DNA of 64,000 nucleotides from Pseudodesulfovibrio thermohalotolerans (GCF_021353295.2 NZ_CP120635.1:3241501-3305500); one strand, 5' to 3'; positions 1 through 9,144 are shown, counted from the first letter of the stretch. Numbers and translations are program-made. The notes: generated by a model from the letters alone, not told the origin.

Positions 1-629
1 TGCTCACCGGCAGCGATGAGGCCCGCGATGTGGGCCATGTCGACCATCAGCTTGGCGCCGACTTCATCGGCGATGGCGCGGAAGCGGGCGAAATCGATGA
101 TGCGCGGGTAGGCGGACGCACCGGCGATAATCATGGCGGGCCGGTGTTCCTTGGCAAGAGCCTCCACCGCGTCGTAGTCGATGGTCTGGGTCTCCTTGTC
201 CACACCGTAATGAACCATGTTGAAGAGCTTGCCCGAGAAGTTGACCGGGGAACCGTGGGTCAGGTGGCCGCCGTGGGACAGGTCCATGCCGAGGACGGTG
301 TCGCCGGGCTTGCAGGCGGCGAAGTAGACGGCCATGTTGGCCTGGGAGCCGGAGTGCGGCTGGACGTTGGCATAGGTCGCGCCGAACAGCTCCTTGGCGC
401 GCTCGCGGGCCAGATCCTCGACTTCGTCCACGAACTCGCAGCCGCCGTACCACCGCTTGCCCGGGTAGCCTTCGGCGTACTTGTGGGTCATGACAGACCC
501 CTGAGCCTGGCGGACGGCGGTGGAGACAAAGTTTTCGCTGGCGATGAGTTCCAGCTTGGAGACCTGACGGTCAATCTCGTCGGCAATGGCGGAGGCAATC
601 GCCGGGTCTTGGATAAACAGCTCTTCCAT
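1..629 (-). CDS. glyA: serine hydroxymethyltransferase, 3' end cut by window edge
   Basis: This is the N-terminal 209 residues of SHMT, the PLP enzyme that interconverts serine plus tetrahydrofolate with glycine plus methylene-tetrahydrofolate in the cytoplasm. The sequence shows the family signatures LIASENFVS near residue 30, [15 protein letters not shown] near 50, and [10 protein letters not shown] near 120. The PLP-lysine region lies outside the window. The ATG at 627-629 follows AGAGGAT with good spacing. The gene lies downstream of the fab operon on the same strand. A terminator after fabF and a promoter at 779-806 suggest that it is transcribed separately. Confidence 0.97.
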   Translation of the reverse strand, partial: MEELFIQDPAIASAIADEIDRQVSKLELIASENFVSTAVRQAQGSVMTHKYAEGYPGKRWYGGCEFVDEVEDLARERAKELFGATYANVQPHSGSQANMAVYFAACKPGDTVLGMDLSHGGHLTHGSPVNFSGKLFNMVHYGVDKETQTIDYDAVEALAKEHRPAMIIAGASAYPRIIDFARFRAIADEVGAKLMVDMAHIAGLIAAGE

Positions 630-778
630 GGTGATATCCTCTAGGGTAAAATGTGGATGCGAATGGCTTCCCAGCCCAATCGGAGAACCGGCGATCCTCG
701 CGCCACTCTCAACGGTCACGGCTTTTTCACCGCTCCCGGCAGGCGCTCCCGCCGTGCCCCGTGCACTGGAGATCCGTC

Positions 779-806
779 CTTATATCAATACGACCCGCTC
801 GTTCAA
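779..806 (-). promoter_or_regulatory. candidate sigma-70 promoter of glyA
   Basis: On the minus strand TTGAAC and TATAAG are separated by 16 nt. This would give a leader of about 140 nt before glyA. The 630-1060 gap otherwise holds no convincing gene. I looked for a known riboswitch in the leader and did not recognise one. Confidence 0.55.
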
Positions 807-1060
807 GCGACCCGGTTGTGCCGAAAATATGCAAAGTGCCTCGGCGGTCCGGAAATCGTTGGATATTATCCCCGGGATTCGCCGTTTTTCGGCGTCGCTC
901 CGCGATTCGCGGAGGCCGCTTCACGCCCGCCCCTTGTATCCGGCATATAGTCGGTAAGGCAAGAACGTTTGAATCAAAAAAACTATTTTCCCATACCACG
1001 CCCCCACGCGCTCCGCGCTGGAGCGTGATCCGAGGCTTGAGGGAATGGATTCGGCACAAA

Positions 1061-1087
1061 TAAAAAAGGGCCGCAAAAGCGGCCCTT
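1061..1087 (-). terminator. rho-independent terminator after fabF
   Basis: A perfect 7-bp stem GGGCCGC/GCGGCCC with a 4-nt loop is followed on the minus strand by a T-rich tract (TTTTTTATTT). It lies just after the fabF stop and separates the fab operon from glyA. Confidence 0.9.
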
Positions 1088-1103
1088 CCTTTTGTTTTCG
1101 AAG

Positions 1104-2342
1104 TTACCCGGCGAACCGCTTGAACAGTACGCAGGCGTTGGTCCCGCCGAAACCGAAGGAGTTGGACAGGGCGTATTCGACCTGCTTCTCCCGGGGACCG
1201 TCGGCGCAGACGTCGAGGTCGCATTCAGGGTCGGGGTTTTCGCGATTCAGGGTACCGGGGATGATACCCTCGGACAGGGTCTTGACGGAGAAAACCGCCT
1301 CCACGCCGCCCGCCGCGCCGAGCAAATGCCCGATCTGGGACTTGTTGGCGCAGATGTTGATGTTGTAGGCATGATCGCCAAACACCTTCTTGATGGCCCT
1401 CGTTTCGCAGAGGTCGTTCAGATAGGTGGACGTGCCGTGAGCATTGATGTGGTCGACTTTCGAAGGATCGACCTTGGCCTCGCGAAGGGCGGCGGCCATG
1501 GCGTAGGCCATGCTGGCTCCGTCCTCGGGCGGCGCGGTCATATGATAGGCGTCGCCCGACGCCCCGTAACCGACGACTTCGGCGAGGATGTTCGCGCCGC
1601 GCGCCTGGGCGTGCTCAAGGGACTCCAGGAGCAGCAGGCCGCAGCCTTCGCCCATGACAAAACCGGTACGGTCCTTGTCAAAGGGACGGGAAGCCAATTC
1701 AGGCTCGTCGTTGCGCACGGAAAGAGCCCTCATGGAGTTGAACCCGGCCACTGCCAGGGGCGAGATGGTCGACTCGGCGCCGCCGCAAATCATGGCGTCG
1801 ACGCGGCCCATCACGATGTCGGTGTAGGCCGTCCCGATGCCGTGGGTGCCGGAGGCGCAAGCCGTGGTGGTGCAGATGTTCGGTCCCATTGCGCCGGTCT
1901 CGATGGAAACCTGGCCAGCGGCCATGTTGGCGATGAGAATGGGAATGAAGAACGGCGAAATCTTCTTGGGGCCGCGCTTGAGCAGCCGCTCGTGAGAATT
2001 CTCGATGGTTTCGAGGCCGCCCAGGCCAACGCCGATGATGGTGCCCACACGATCACGCTCGGACTCGGGGATGGTCCAGCCTGCGTTCTTGAGGAGCATG
2101 GCGGCGGAAGCCACCGCGTACTGGGTGAACGTCTCCATGCGGCGGGAGTCTTTCTTGCCGATAAATTCGGTCGGATCGAAATCCTTGACCTCGCCCGCGA
2201 TGGTCGTTGCGTAGTCCGAAGTGTCGAACTTGGTGATCTGTCCGATGCCGGATTTTCCGGCCAGGAGGTTCTGCCAGCTTGTCTCGACGTCATTGCCAAG
2301 AGGCGTGACGGCGGCAACACTGGTTACAACTACCCTGTTCAT
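1104..2342 (-). CDS. fabF: beta-ketoacyl-ACP synthase II
   Basis: This 412-residue condensing enzyme elongates acyl-ACP with malonyl-ACP in type II fatty acid synthesis. The catalytic triad is visible: Cys162 in TTTACASGTHG, His302 in HINAHGTSTY and His339 in NKSQIGHLLGAAGG. Full length is normal for FabF. It is the last gene of the operon DUF177-rpmF-plsX-fabH-fabG-acpP-fabF. It is separated from acpP by 105 nt that contain a strong hairpin, and it is followed by a terminator. Confidence 0.98.
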   Translation of the reverse strand: MNRVVVTSVAAVTPLGNDVETSWQNLLAGKSGIGQITKFDTSDYATTIAGEVKDFDPTEFIGKKDSRRMETFTQYAVASAAMLLKNAGWTIPESERDRVGTIIGVGLGGLETIENSHERLLKRGPKKISPFFIPILIANMAAGQVSIETGAMGPNICTTTACASGTHGIGTAYTDIVMGRVDAMICGGAESTISPLAVAGFNSMRALSVRNDEPELASRPFDKDRTGFVMGEGCGLLLLESLEHAQARGANILAEVVGYGASGDAYHMTAPPEDGASMAYAMAAALREAKVDPSKVDHINAHGTSTYLNDLCETRAIKKVFGDHAYNINICANKSQIGHLLGAAGGVEAVFSVKTLSEGIIPGTLNRENPDPECDLDVCADGPREKQVEYALSNSFGFGGTNACVLFKRFAG

Positions 2343-2380
2343 AATACCTGCCCGTGATGTCTGGGTTGGTGCAATAAAAG

Positions 2381-2415
2381 GAGCGTCTTACACCGCCAAG
2401 GTGCGTAAGACGCTC
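2381..2415 (-). promoter_or_regulatory. strong intercistronic hairpin between acpP and fabF
   Basis: An 11-bp perfect stem (GAGCGTCTTAC with GTAAGACGCTC) carries a further ACC/GGT pairing in the loop. On the minus strand the stem is followed only by a weak T run (CTTTTATTG). It is better explained as a partial terminator or mRNA-stabilising or processing element after the highly expressed acpP than as a full terminator. Confidence 0.6.
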
Positions 2416-2447
2416 TCAATATATGTCTTTTCCTGGGCGGTCAAACC

Positions 2448-2681
2448 TTAAAGGGCCTTCTCGATGTGAGAGATGGCGTCGCCGACCTTGAGAATCTTCT
2501 GAGCGACTTCGTCGTCGATCTCCAGGTCGAACTCCTCTTCCATGGCCATGATCAGTTCGGTCAGGTCCAGGGAATCGGCACCCAGGTCTTCGACAAAAGC
2601 GGCAGTCTCGACGACTTCGTCTTCGGACACGCCAAGCTGATCCACGATGATCTCTTTCACTTTCGCTGCTACGTTGGACAT
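2448..2681 (-). CDS. acpP: acyl carrier protein
   Basis: This 77-residue acidic carrier protein shuttles acyl chains through fatty acid synthesis. The phosphopantetheine site is Ser37 in GADSLDL. The ATG at 2679-2681 is preferred over an in-frame upstream start because GAGGAAATT lies directly before it and family members begin at this point. It sits between fabG and fabF, the usual operon position. Confidence 0.98.
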   Translation of the reverse strand: MSNVAAKVKEIIVDQLGVSEDEVVETAAFVEDLGADSLDLTELIMAMEEEFDLEIDDEVAQKILKVGDAISHIEKAL

Positions 2682-2716
2682 AATTTCCTCCACTACCAAA
2701 TGAGTTTTTTGCTTGA

Positions 2717-3460
2717 TTACATGTACATGCCGCCGTTCACGCCCAGCACCTGGCCGGTGATGTACCCGGCTCCGGGGCCAGCCAGAAAGGAGACGGCGGC
2801 TGCGATATCCTCGGACTGCCCGAGGGTTTTTAATGGAATTTGTTCGAGCATGGCCTCAATCACCTTTTCGGGCAGGGCCGCGGTCATGTCGGTCTGAATG
2901 AAACCGGGGGCCACGGCGTTGACCGTGATATTGCGGCCCGCCAGCTCGCGAGCGGCGGACTTGGTGAGCCCGATGAGGCCCGCCTTGGCGGCCGAGTAGT
3001 TGGCCTGTCCGGCGTTGCCCATCTGGCCGACCACGGAGGTGATGTTGACAATGCGGCCCGAACGCTGCTTGCCCATGATCTTGGACGCCTCCCGAAGGAA
3101 GACGAAGCAGCCGGTGAGATTGATCTGGAGGACCTTGTCCCAGTCCTCGTCCTTCATGCGCATCATCAGGCCGTCGCGGGTGATGCCCGCGTTGTTGACC
3201 AGGGCCTGGAGTTGGACCTTGCCCTTGATCTCGTCCTTGAAGAATGCGGCCACGGCATCGCGGTCGCCGGAGTCGAGCTGGAAGGCGCGGGCCTTTCCGC
3301 CCGCTGCTTCGATGGACTTGACGACCTCGTCGGCGGCCTCGGGGCGGCTGACATAGGTGAGATAGACCTCGAATCCGTCTGCGGCAAGCCGCTCGGAAAC
3401 GGTGCGCCCGATGCCTCGGGAACCGCCCGTAACCAGGGCTACTTTGGGAAGATCGCTCAT
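2717..3460 (-). CDS. fabG: 3-oxoacyl-ACP reductase
   Basis: This 247-residue short-chain dehydrogenase reduces 3-ketoacyl-ACP with NADPH. It has the dinucleotide motif TGGSRGIG at residues 11-18, the NNAG motif at 89-92, and the catalytic Ser142, Tyr155 and Lys159 (YSAAK). The ATG at 3458-3460 is chosen over an upstream TTG because GAGGG lies about 7 nt before it. The 143-nt gap towards fabH contains a palindrome, ACCAATTGGT, that could mark an internal regulated promoter. Confidence 0.97.
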   Translation of the reverse strand: MSDLPKVALVTGGSRGIGRTVSERLAADGFEVYLTYVSRPEAADEVVKSIEAAGGKARAFQLDSGDRDAVAAFFKDEIKGKVQLQALVNNAGITRDGLMMRMKDEDWDKVLQINLTGCFVFLREASKIMGKQRSGRIVNITSVVGQMGNAGQANYSAAKAGLIGLTKSAARELAGRNITVNAVAPGFIQTDMTAALPEKVIEAMLEQIPLKTLGQSEDIAAAVSFLAGPGAGYITGQVLGVNGGMYM

Positions 3461-3502
3461 CAAAAACCCTCGTGTCGTTCTCTTGTGGTCAGGACCCCAT
3501 AT

Positions 3503-3512
3503 ACCAATTGGT
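3503..3512. promoter_or_regulatory. palindrome ACCAATTGGT in the fabH-fabG gap
   Basis: A perfect 10-bp palindrome lies in the otherwise non-coding gap upstream of fabG. It overlaps a TATATG sequence that could act as a -10 element on the minus strand. It may be an operator for a fatty-acid regulator, but this is inference from position alone. Confidence 0.35.
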
Positions 3513-3603
3513 CAAGGACTGCAAACCGGTCCCCGGAATCGTAACCTGAAAGTTTATTCCCCATTTGTCCGCAAAATGCAAACAAACAGGCGTTTAAAAA
3601 AAA

Positions 3604-4590
3604 CTAGAACCGGATCAGGGCCGCGCCCCAGGTGAACCCGCCGCCGAAGGCGGGGATGAGGACCAGATTTCCGGGCTTGATGAACCCGGTGTGCACGGCC
3701 TCGGCCAGGGCCACGGGGATGGCCGCCGCAGAGGTGTTTCCATACTTGTGGATATTGGAAAAGACGCGTTCCTCGGGGATATTGAACCGGCGGCCGACCG
3801 CGTCGATGATGCGGTAGTTCGCCTGGTGCGGAAGGAGCACGTCCACGTCGGCCTTGCTCAGTCCGTTGCGTTCGAGGATGGCCTCGGAAATCTCGGTCAT
3901 GCTGCGCACGGCGTGCTTGAAGACCTCGCGTCCCTGAAACTCGACGAAATACTCGGGCCCGATGGCCTCGCCCAGCTTGTAGGAGTAAGCGGAGCCGCCG
4001 CCGTTGACCGTGAGCAGGTCGCCCAGCGATCCGTCAGCCGCGAGCTTGATGTCCAGCACCTCGGGACCGTCGCCGGGCTGTCCGGCGGTCATCACCGCCG
4101 CGCCCGAAGCGTCGCCGAACAGGACGCAGGTGGACCTGTCCTCCCAGTTCATGCGCCGGGAGAGAATCTCGCTGGCGACGACCAGAATCTTGGCGTCGGG
4201 TTCCAGGCAAAGATAGCCGCGCGCGGTCTGCAAGGCGTAGAGGAAGCCGGAGCACGCCGCCTGGACGTCCAGGCACATCTGCCCGATGATCCCGAACTTC
4301 TCCTGCAGTCGGCAGGCGGCGGACGGAATCATGGAGTCCGGGGTGAAGGTGGCGCAGACGATGTGCGTCAGTTCGGAGGGATCGATGCCCGCCTCGGCCA
4401 GCGCCTTCTTGGAGGCTTCGTAGGCCATGTCGGACGTGGCCTCACCCTCGGCGGCGAGGTGCCTTTGCTTGATCCCGGTGCGAGAGGTGATCCACTCGTC
4501 CGTGGTGTCGACTATTTTTTCAAGATCGGCGTTGGTCAAAACCTTTTCAGGGGCGTACAGGCCAAAGCCGCGAAGGATGGAATTGATCAT
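3604..4590 (-). CDS. fabH: beta-ketoacyl-ACP synthase III
   Basis: This 328-residue enzyme starts fatty acid synthesis by condensing an acyl-CoA with malonyl-ACP. The Cys-His-Asn triad is visible at Cys113 (AACSGFLYAL), His255 (LLPHQANYR) and Asn285 (KYGNTSAAAIP). The C-terminal GGGFTWGA motif is intact. It follows plsX after 78 nt in the fab operon. No strong ribosome binding site precedes the ATG, so expression may be modest. Confidence 0.97.
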   Translation of the reverse strand: MINSILRGFGLYAPEKVLTNADLEKIVDTTDEWITSRTGIKQRHLAAEGEATSDMAYEASKKALAEAGIDPSELTHIVCATFTPDSMIPSAACRLQEKFGIIGQMCLDVQAACSGFLYALQTARGYLCLEPDAKILVVASEILSRRMNWEDRSTCVLFGDASGAAVMTAGQPGDGPEVLDIKLAADGSLGDLLTVNGGGSAYSYKLGEAIGPEYFVEFQGREVFKHAVRSMTEISEAILERNGLSKADVDVLLPHQANYRIIDAVGRRFNIPEERVFSNIHKYGNTSAAAIPVALAEAVHTGFIKPGNLVLIPAFGGGFTWGAALIRF

Positions 4591-4668
4591 GGAATCGGTG
4601 TTTATGCCAACGGTATGGCGCGGTCAAGCTGCGCAAGATTTTTCACATCCCGCGGAACGCGGGGTGTG

Positions 4669-5718
4669 TCAGGCAGCGTTTCTGTCGGGCTTGGCCGCCA
4701 AATCCTTGTGGGCGGCCAGGCCGTCCGCCAGATGGCCATGCACATTGTTGCGCACGCTGGTGGCGGCCATGCGAATGCAGTTGGTTATGGCCAACTCATT
4801 GGACTTGCCATGCGCGACGATGACGATGTCACGCAGGCCGAGCAGGGGGGCTCCGCCGTATTCGGCGTAATCGACAAGCTTCTTAAACCTCTTGAAGGCG
4901 CCGAAGGAAAGCAGCGTGCCGAGCATGGACAGCCAGCTCGACTTAAGCTCGTCCTTGAGAATTCGGCTCAAGGAGCGGGCCAGTCCCTCGGAAAGCTTCA
5001 GAGCGACGTTGCCGACAAAGCCGTCGCAAACCACGACATCCACCTCGCCGGTGAAGATATCGCGCCCCTCGACGTTGCCGATGAACCGCATCTGCGAACG
5101 CTTGAGCAGGTCGAAGGCATCGCGCACGACGGCATTGCCCTTGCCCTCCTCCTCGCCGATGGACAAAATGCCCACGGACGGGTCCTTGACGCCCAGGACG
5201 TGCCGGGCCAGGACGTCGGCCATAAGGCCGAACTGGAGGAGATGCTGGGGCTTGGAGTCGACGTTGGCGCCAACGTCGATGAGCACCACGGGGTTCTTCT
5301 CAGTGGGCATGATACCGGCCAAGGCAGGACGCTGCACGCCCGGAATACGCCCCAGGATGAACATGCCGCAGGCCACGGTGGCGCCGGAATGTCCGGCCGA
5401 GACCACGCCGTGAGCCTTTCCTTCCTTGACCAGGCGGCAGGCCACCTGGATGGAAGAATCCTTTTTGCGCCTGAGCGCGTCGGCGGGCTTGTCATCCATC
5501 TCGACCACCTGGGAGGCGTGGACAACGTCTATGTCCAGCCCCTTGGTATCGAGCTTGCCGAGCTCGGCTCGGACGCGCTCGCCGTCTCCGACAAGCACGA
5601 CGGCAATACCCTCGCGCGCGGCGGCCACCGCAGCGGGCACGACAACGCCGGGCCCGAAATCTCCCCCCATGGCGTCCACGGCAATGCGCGGCGCCGGGAT
5701 TCCCACGCTGCTAGGCAT
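4669..5718 (-). CDS. plsX: phosphate acyltransferase PlsX
   Basis: This 349-residue protein converts acyl-ACP to acyl-phosphate for phospholipid synthesis at the membrane. The N-terminal signature [13 protein letters not shown] and [13 protein letters not shown] are typical. The start at 5716-5718 overlaps the rpmF stop by 8 nt, which suggests translational coupling. A longer in-frame extension into rpmF is rejected because it would read through the ribosomal protein gene and lacks family similarity. Confidence 0.96.
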   Translation of the reverse strand: MPSSVGIPAPRIAVDAMGGDFGPGVVVPAAVAAAREGIAVVLVGDGERVRAELGKLDTKGLDIDVVHASQVVEMDDKPADALRRKKDSSIQVACRLVKEGKAHGVVSAGHSGATVACGMFILGRIPGVQRPALAGIMPTEKNPVVLIDVGANVDSKPQHLLQFGLMADVLARHVLGVKDPSVGILSIGEEEGKGNAVVRDAFDLLKRSQMRFIGNVEGRDIFTGEVDVVVCDGFVGNVALKLSEGLARSLSRILKDELKSSWLSMLGTLLSFGAFKRFKKLVDYAEYGGAPLLGLRDIVIVAHGKSNELAITNCIRMAATSVRNNVHGHLADGLAAHKDLAAKPDRNAA

Positions 5719-5890
5719 CTTCGCCGTCAATGACCTGACGGCCCTTGTAGGAGCCGCAGACAGAGCAGGCGCGATGAGGCAGAGTGGGCTCACCGCACTC
5801 GCAGTAAATGACGTTGGGAGCGGCAACCTTATCGTGAGCGCGGCGCATACCCTTGCGGGACTTGGACGTTTTCTTCTTGGGGACAGCCAT
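5711..5890 (-). CDS. rpmF: 50S ribosomal protein L32
   Basis: This 59-residue ribosomal protein begins [14 protein letters not shown], the L32 signature. It keeps the zinc-ribbon cysteines (CEC and CSVC), so it is the zinc-binding form. The ATG follows GAGGTAT. It sits between the DUF177 gene and plsX, the classic rpmF-plsX-fab arrangement. Confidence 0.97.
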   Translation of the reverse strand: MAVPKKKTSKSRKGMRRAHDKVAAPNVIYCECGEPTLPHRACSVCGSYKGRQVIDGEDA

Positions 5891-5956
5891 GATATATACC
5901 TCGTATTGATTTGTTCTCAACCGAATGCCGCGAAGCCGAAGCTCCGGGCAAGGGCG

Positions 5957-6478
5957 TTACTTTATCTTCAAGTTGCGGAAAACCGCAAGCCTTTCGTCAC
6001 CCTCTTCCCGCTCGCAAGCGCACTCGCCGGTATTGAGGTTGACGCCGCATCCGGGACAGACGCCCTTGCAGGACTCCCCGCACAGGGGTTTGAACGGCAG
6101 GGCCAGGGCGAATTCCTCCCAGAGGATCGCGCCCATGTCGAGCTGAAGCTGACCATTATCCAGGCGCACCCGGGGATCGCCTTCACCCTCGTCGCCATCG
6201 GGCAACTGCTCGAAGGCATCGAAGTTCACGTCGATTCCGTATTCGAAATGTTCGGCGCAACGGTCGCAGGCCAGCATGACGGCACCATTGAGAGTACCGC
6301 GTACCAGCGCCCCGTCGTCGGACTGGGGCAAAACGGAATACTCGGCCACAAGGTCGCGGCCCGGACGGATGTCCAATTTAAACGCACGCCACGCATCGCG
6401 CCAGAAATTCTGGTCGTCGAAGGTGAAGTTCCCGCCCTCCGCGGCAATGTCGCTGATAGTCAGCCAGTATTCAACCAT
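5957..6478 (-). CDS. DUF177 (YceD-like) protein
   Basis: This 173-residue protein belongs to the DUF177/YceD family, which almost always sits before rpmF and is linked to 23S rRNA or large-subunit metabolism. The C-terminal half has the family cysteines (CGESCKGVCPGCG) that may bind a metal. The ATG at 6476-6478 is preceded by GGAG at 6-nt spacing. An upstream in-frame start exists but has no better site. It is the first gene of the fab operon, just downstream of a good promoter. Confidence 0.9.
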   Translation of the reverse strand: MVEYWLTISDIAAEGGNFTFDDQNFWRDAWRAFKLDIRPGRDLVAEYSVLPQSDDGALVRGTLNGAVMLACDRCAEHFEYGIDVNFDAFEQLPDGDEGEGDPRVRLDNGQLQLDMGAILWEEFALALPFKPLCGESCKGVCPGCGVNLNTGECACEREEGDERLAVFRNLKIK

Positions 6479-6526
6479 GTCGCACTCCGTCTTCGGCCCG
6501 GCTCCACGGCCGGACAACCGGTGCTT

Positions 6527-6554
6527 CCTATATGGTAATAAAATCCCATGTCAA
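6527..6554 (-). promoter_or_regulatory. sigma-70 promoter of the DUF177-rpmF-fab operon
   Basis: On the minus strand a consensus TTGACA is followed after 16 nt by TATAGG. It lies about 50 nt before the DUF177 start and is the best sigma-70 promoter seen in this part of the window. Confidence 0.7.
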
Positions 6555-6686
6555 GAAAAAAACCCTTGCCATTTGCTTCAGGGCTCGGTAAGGATTCTCT
6601 CCCGCTGCCCGGAGAAGCTACCAGAACCAGGCGGCCTTGCAAGTACGAAAACGAATTATTTCCTTAGAATACATTAGGAGGTCGCA

Positions 6687-6902
6687 ATGTCTCAGGTTTG
6701 CGATATTTGTGGAAAGGGTCCCCAGACCGGCAACAATGTCAGCCATTCCCACATCAAGACCAAGCGCCGCTTCATGCCCAACCTGCAGAAGGTTCGTCAT
6801 CAGCTGGAGTCCGGCCAGGTCGTCAGCATCAAGGCCTGCACCCGCTGCATCCGCAATGGCGCAGTGGTCAAGCCCGTGGCTAGCAAGAAGCCCGAAGCCT
6901 AA
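6687..6902 (+). CDS. rpmB: 50S ribosomal protein L28
   Basis: This 71-residue ribosomal protein begins [12 protein letters not shown] and has the L28 core [19 protein letters not shown]. The two CxxC pairs (CDIC and CTRC) indicate the zinc-binding form. AGGAGG lies 6 nt before the ATG. It is transcribed divergently from the DUF177-fab operon and ends at a strong terminator. Confidence 0.98.
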   Translation: MSQVCDICGKGPQTGNNVSHSHIKTKRRFMPNLQKVRHQLESGQVVSIKACTRCIRNGAVVKPVASKKPEA

Positions 6903-6926
6903 CGTGCAGCACATTTCGATGGCAAG

Positions 6927-6966
6927 AAGTTGCCGCCGAAACTTTTTTTCGGCGGCAACTTTTTTG
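6927..6966 (+). terminator. rho-independent terminator after rpmB
   Basis: A long perfect stem (AAGTTGCCGCCGAAA with its complement) is followed by a run of T. It lies 25 nt after the rpmB stop. Confidence 0.93.
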
Positions 6967-7008
6967 CGTCCATCGTCCTGCTGTCCTTATTCCTCTCTCC
7001 CCTCCCCC

Positions 7009-7057
7009 TTGTGCAACCTTGTGTAGCCTCTGCACGCAAGGGTCTGCACATCTGCAC
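7009..7057 (+). promoter_or_regulatory. cluster of TGCAC half-sites, candidate activator site
   Basis: TTGTGCA (7009-7015), TTGTGTA (7019-7025) and three TCTGCAC copies (7029-7035, 7043-7049, 7051-7057) crowd a stretch 55-105 bp upstream of the sigma-54 promoter. That is the usual distance for an NtrC-type activator. The same half-sites occur upstream of the ZraP-like gene. Confidence 0.55.
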
Positions 7058-7112
7058 CATTCCTCCCACTGTCCCCTAACGGCAATATGCCGAAATAGCT
7101 GACAAATCAGTT

Positions 7113-7128
7113 TGGCACAGTCCATGCT
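7113..7128 (+). promoter_or_regulatory. sigma-54 promoter of the SHOCT gene
   Basis: The sequence reads TGGCAC, 5 nt, ATGCT. The GG and GC doublets are 10 nt apart, as sigma-54 requires. It differs from the consensus TGGCAC-N5-TTGCW at one position. The predicted transcript would start about 20 nt before the ATG at 7160. Confidence 0.8.
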
Positions 7129-7159
7129 TTCTTCCAAGCAAACAAGCTCTGGAGAAATC

Positions 7160-7441
7160 ATGGAATTTTTGACTTCACTCGGAACCTGGTGTTCCGGCCC
7201 GGGATTCCGATTCGGCGAAGGGCCCGGCGGTTGGTTCGGCTCAATGAGCTTCCTCCACGGGGGTATAGTCCAATTCCTGGTGCTGGGGCTGATAATATAT
7301 ATCCTGGTGCGACTATTCCACAAACCCGCCATGCCTCCGGAATCCGCAACGCCGGAGGAAATCCTCAAACGCCGCTATGCTTCCGGCGAGATTGATACGA
7401 GCAAGTTTCTCGCCATGAAGGACAAACTGCGCAACGGCTAA
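7160..7441 (+). CDS. small membrane protein with SHOCT domain
   Basis: This 93-residue protein has a glycine- and tryptophan-rich N-terminus, one transmembrane helix (about residues 34-50, FLVLGLIIYILVRLF) and a C-terminal SHOCT motif (TPEEILKRRYASGEID). SHOCT segments are thought to aid oligomerisation or contacts; the exact role is unknown. The ATG at 7160 is chosen because CTGGAGAA lies just before it; a longer in-frame start lies within the promoter. The sigma-54 promoter and upstream half-sites match those of the ZraP-like gene at 18417, so it is probably part of the same envelope-stress regulon. Confidence 0.85.
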   Translation: MEFLTSLGTWCSGPGFRFGEGPGGWFGSMSFLHGGIVQFLVLGLIIYILVRLFHKPAMPPESATPEEILKRRYASGEIDTSKFLAMKDKLRNG

Positions 7442-7460
7442 CGGAGCACCACCCCGAACG

Positions 7461-7497
7461 AAGGCCCCCGCCGGAATCTTTCCGACGGGGGCCTTTC
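7461..7497. terminator. hairpin between the SHOCT gene and gltX
   Basis: GGCCCCCG pairs with CGGGGGCC, with extra pairing in between. The T tract is short in both directions. It lies between convergent genes and probably terminates both weakly. Confidence 0.65.
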
Positions 7498-7523
7498 AGT
7501 CAATTTCCATCCGACGCGGCGGG

Positions 7524-8921
7524 CTACAGCTCGACCGCCCTTCTGATTCGGGCCAGCGTCTGTTCCTTGCCGAGCACGATCATGGTCTCGAACAGGCCGG
7601 GCGACTGGGTCTTGCCGGTGATGGCCACACGGATGGGCTGAGCCACGACCTTGAACTTGATGTCCTTTTCCTCGATGAACTGGCGGTGCAGTTCCTCCAG
7701 GGCCTGTTCGGTAAACTCATCGAGGCCTTCCATGCGATCGGCGATCTCCGCGAGCAGGGGTTTGGTCTCATCGGTCAGGAATTTCTTCACCGCTTTCTCG
7801 TCGTAGGGCAGGAACGAGGCGTCCACGATAAACGGGTGGGCCTGCTCCAGCATGTCGAGCAGGGACTTGGCCCGGGGCTGCAACAGCGGCGCGATGCGGG
7901 CGAACTGCTCGCGGGTCACGGACTTGGCCTCTTCCTCGCCCACCTCGCGGGCCAGGAAGTCGCAGAGCATCCCGGCCAGACGGTCCGGGTCGGCCTTCTG
8001 CATGTACTGGCCATTGACCCATTCGAACTTGGTCAGGTCAAAGACCGACGGGGAATTGCCCAGGCCGTCGGTGGAGAAAAACTCGATCATCTCGTCCATG
8101 GAAAACAGCTCCTGATCGCCATGGGACCACCCCAGCCGGGCCAGGTAGTTGGTCACGGCCTCGGGCAGGTAGCCCATCTTCTCGTATTCCATGACCGACA
8201 GCGCGCCGTGGCGCTTGGAAAGCTTTTTCTTGTCCGGGCCGAGGATCATAGGCACATGACCGAATTCCGGCACGTCCCACCCCATGGCGCGATAGATGAG
8301 GATCTGTCGCGGGGTGTTGTTCACGTGGTCGTCGCCGCGCAGCACATGATTCACGCCCATGTCGTGATCGTCCACCACCACGGCCAGGTTGTAGGTGGGG
8401 GTTCCGTCCGTACGGCGCAGGATCATGTCGTCCATCTCGGAATTCTCCACCGAGATGAACCCCTTGACCATATCCTTGTAGCCGGTGGCGCCCTCCTGCG
8501 GGGTCTTGAGACGGACCACGCCCGAGGTCAGCCCTTTTTCACGGCAGGTGCCGTCGTACTTGGGCTTGCGGCCTTCCCGCATGGCCTTCTCGCGCATGGC
8601 GTCCACGTCCTCCTTGCTGCACTGACAGTAATAGGCGTGGCCCGAGGCCAGAAGCTGGTCGATGACCTCGTTGTGCCGCTCGGAACGGGCGGACTGAAAG
8701 ACTATCTCGCCGTCGTGCTCAAGCCCGAGCCAGCGCATGGAGTCGATGATGGCGTCCGTGGCCTCCTGGGTGGACCGCTCACGGTCCGTGTCTTCGATGC
8801 GCAAACGGAACTCCCCGCCCATGGACCGGGCAAGAAGCCAGGAAAACAGTGCGGTGCGGGCACCGCCGATATGCAGAAACCCGGTCGGGCTCGGCGCGAA
8901 ACGGGAAACAACTTTGGTCAT
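7524..8921 (-). CDS. gltX: glutamyl-tRNA synthetase
   Basis: This 465-residue class I synthetase charges tRNA-Glu. The first ATP motif FAPSPTGFLHIGG is at residues 8-20 and the KMSKS-type loop is KKKLSKRHG around residue 240. Its length is normal for bacterial GluRS. It is unclear whether the enzyme is discriminating. The ribosome binding site GGAGG is supplied by the end of an intergenic repeat (8925-9005), 7 nt before the ATG. Confidence 0.97.
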   Translation of the reverse strand: MTKVVSRFAPSPTGFLHIGGARTALFSWLLARSMGGEFRLRIEDTDRERSTQEATDAIIDSMRWLGLEHDGEIVFQSARSERHNEVIDQLLASGHAYYCQCSKEDVDAMREKAMREGRKPKYDGTCREKGLTSGVVRLKTPQEGATGYKDMVKGFISVENSEMDDMILRRTDGTPTYNLAVVVDDHDMGVNHVLRGDDHVNNTPRQILIYRAMGWDVPEFGHVPMILGPDKKKLSKRHGALSVMEYEKMGYLPEAVTNYLARLGWSHGDQELFSMDEMIEFFSTDGLGNSPSVFDLTKFEWVNGQYMQKADPDRLAGMLCDFLAREVGEEEAKSVTREQFARIAPLLQPRAKSLLDMLEQAHPFIVDASFLPYDEKAVKKFLTDETKPLLAEIADRMEGLDEFTEQALEELHRQFIEEKDIKFKVVAQPIRVAITGKTQSPGLFETMIVLGKEQTLARIRRAVEL

Positions 8922-8924
8922 GAG

Positions 8925-9005
8925 AATGCCTCCGGCGGCTCGGAAGCCTGTTGAAAAAGGTTTCCGAGAATCTCCAAAACTTTTTTACCGCCGCTTCGCG
9001 GTAGG
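8925..9005. repeat. intergenic repeat, copy 1
   Basis: The element begins AATGCCTCCGGCGGC, continues with an imperfect hairpin (CTCGGAAGCC with GGTTTCCGAG), then TCTCCAAAACTTTT, and a small CCGC/GCGG hairpin. The same order of parts occurs at 13919-14019, and its first 15 bases recur at 47643-47657. Read on the minus strand, its end supplies the GGAGG before gltX. Confidence 0.75.
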
Positions 9006-9144
9006 TGCGAACGCGGCGGATGTTCTTAGTATGTAATATGTCGAATGCCGCCCTCCGCCCCATTTACCCGCCCTCCCCCTTATGCGGCGACGCATCAAAT
9101 GGGGAAGAAAGGGAAAAAACAGGGTCCGGGGGAGGCTTCTTCCG

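Noticed and set aside
1092..2357. Long open frame opposite fabF
   Set aside because: It is an antisense shadow in GC-rich coding DNA with no start site or family match. The same holds for other long opposite frames, for example over plsX (3691-5733), the kinase (15489-17456), leuS (23713-26394) and the acyl-CoA synthetase (51328-54075).
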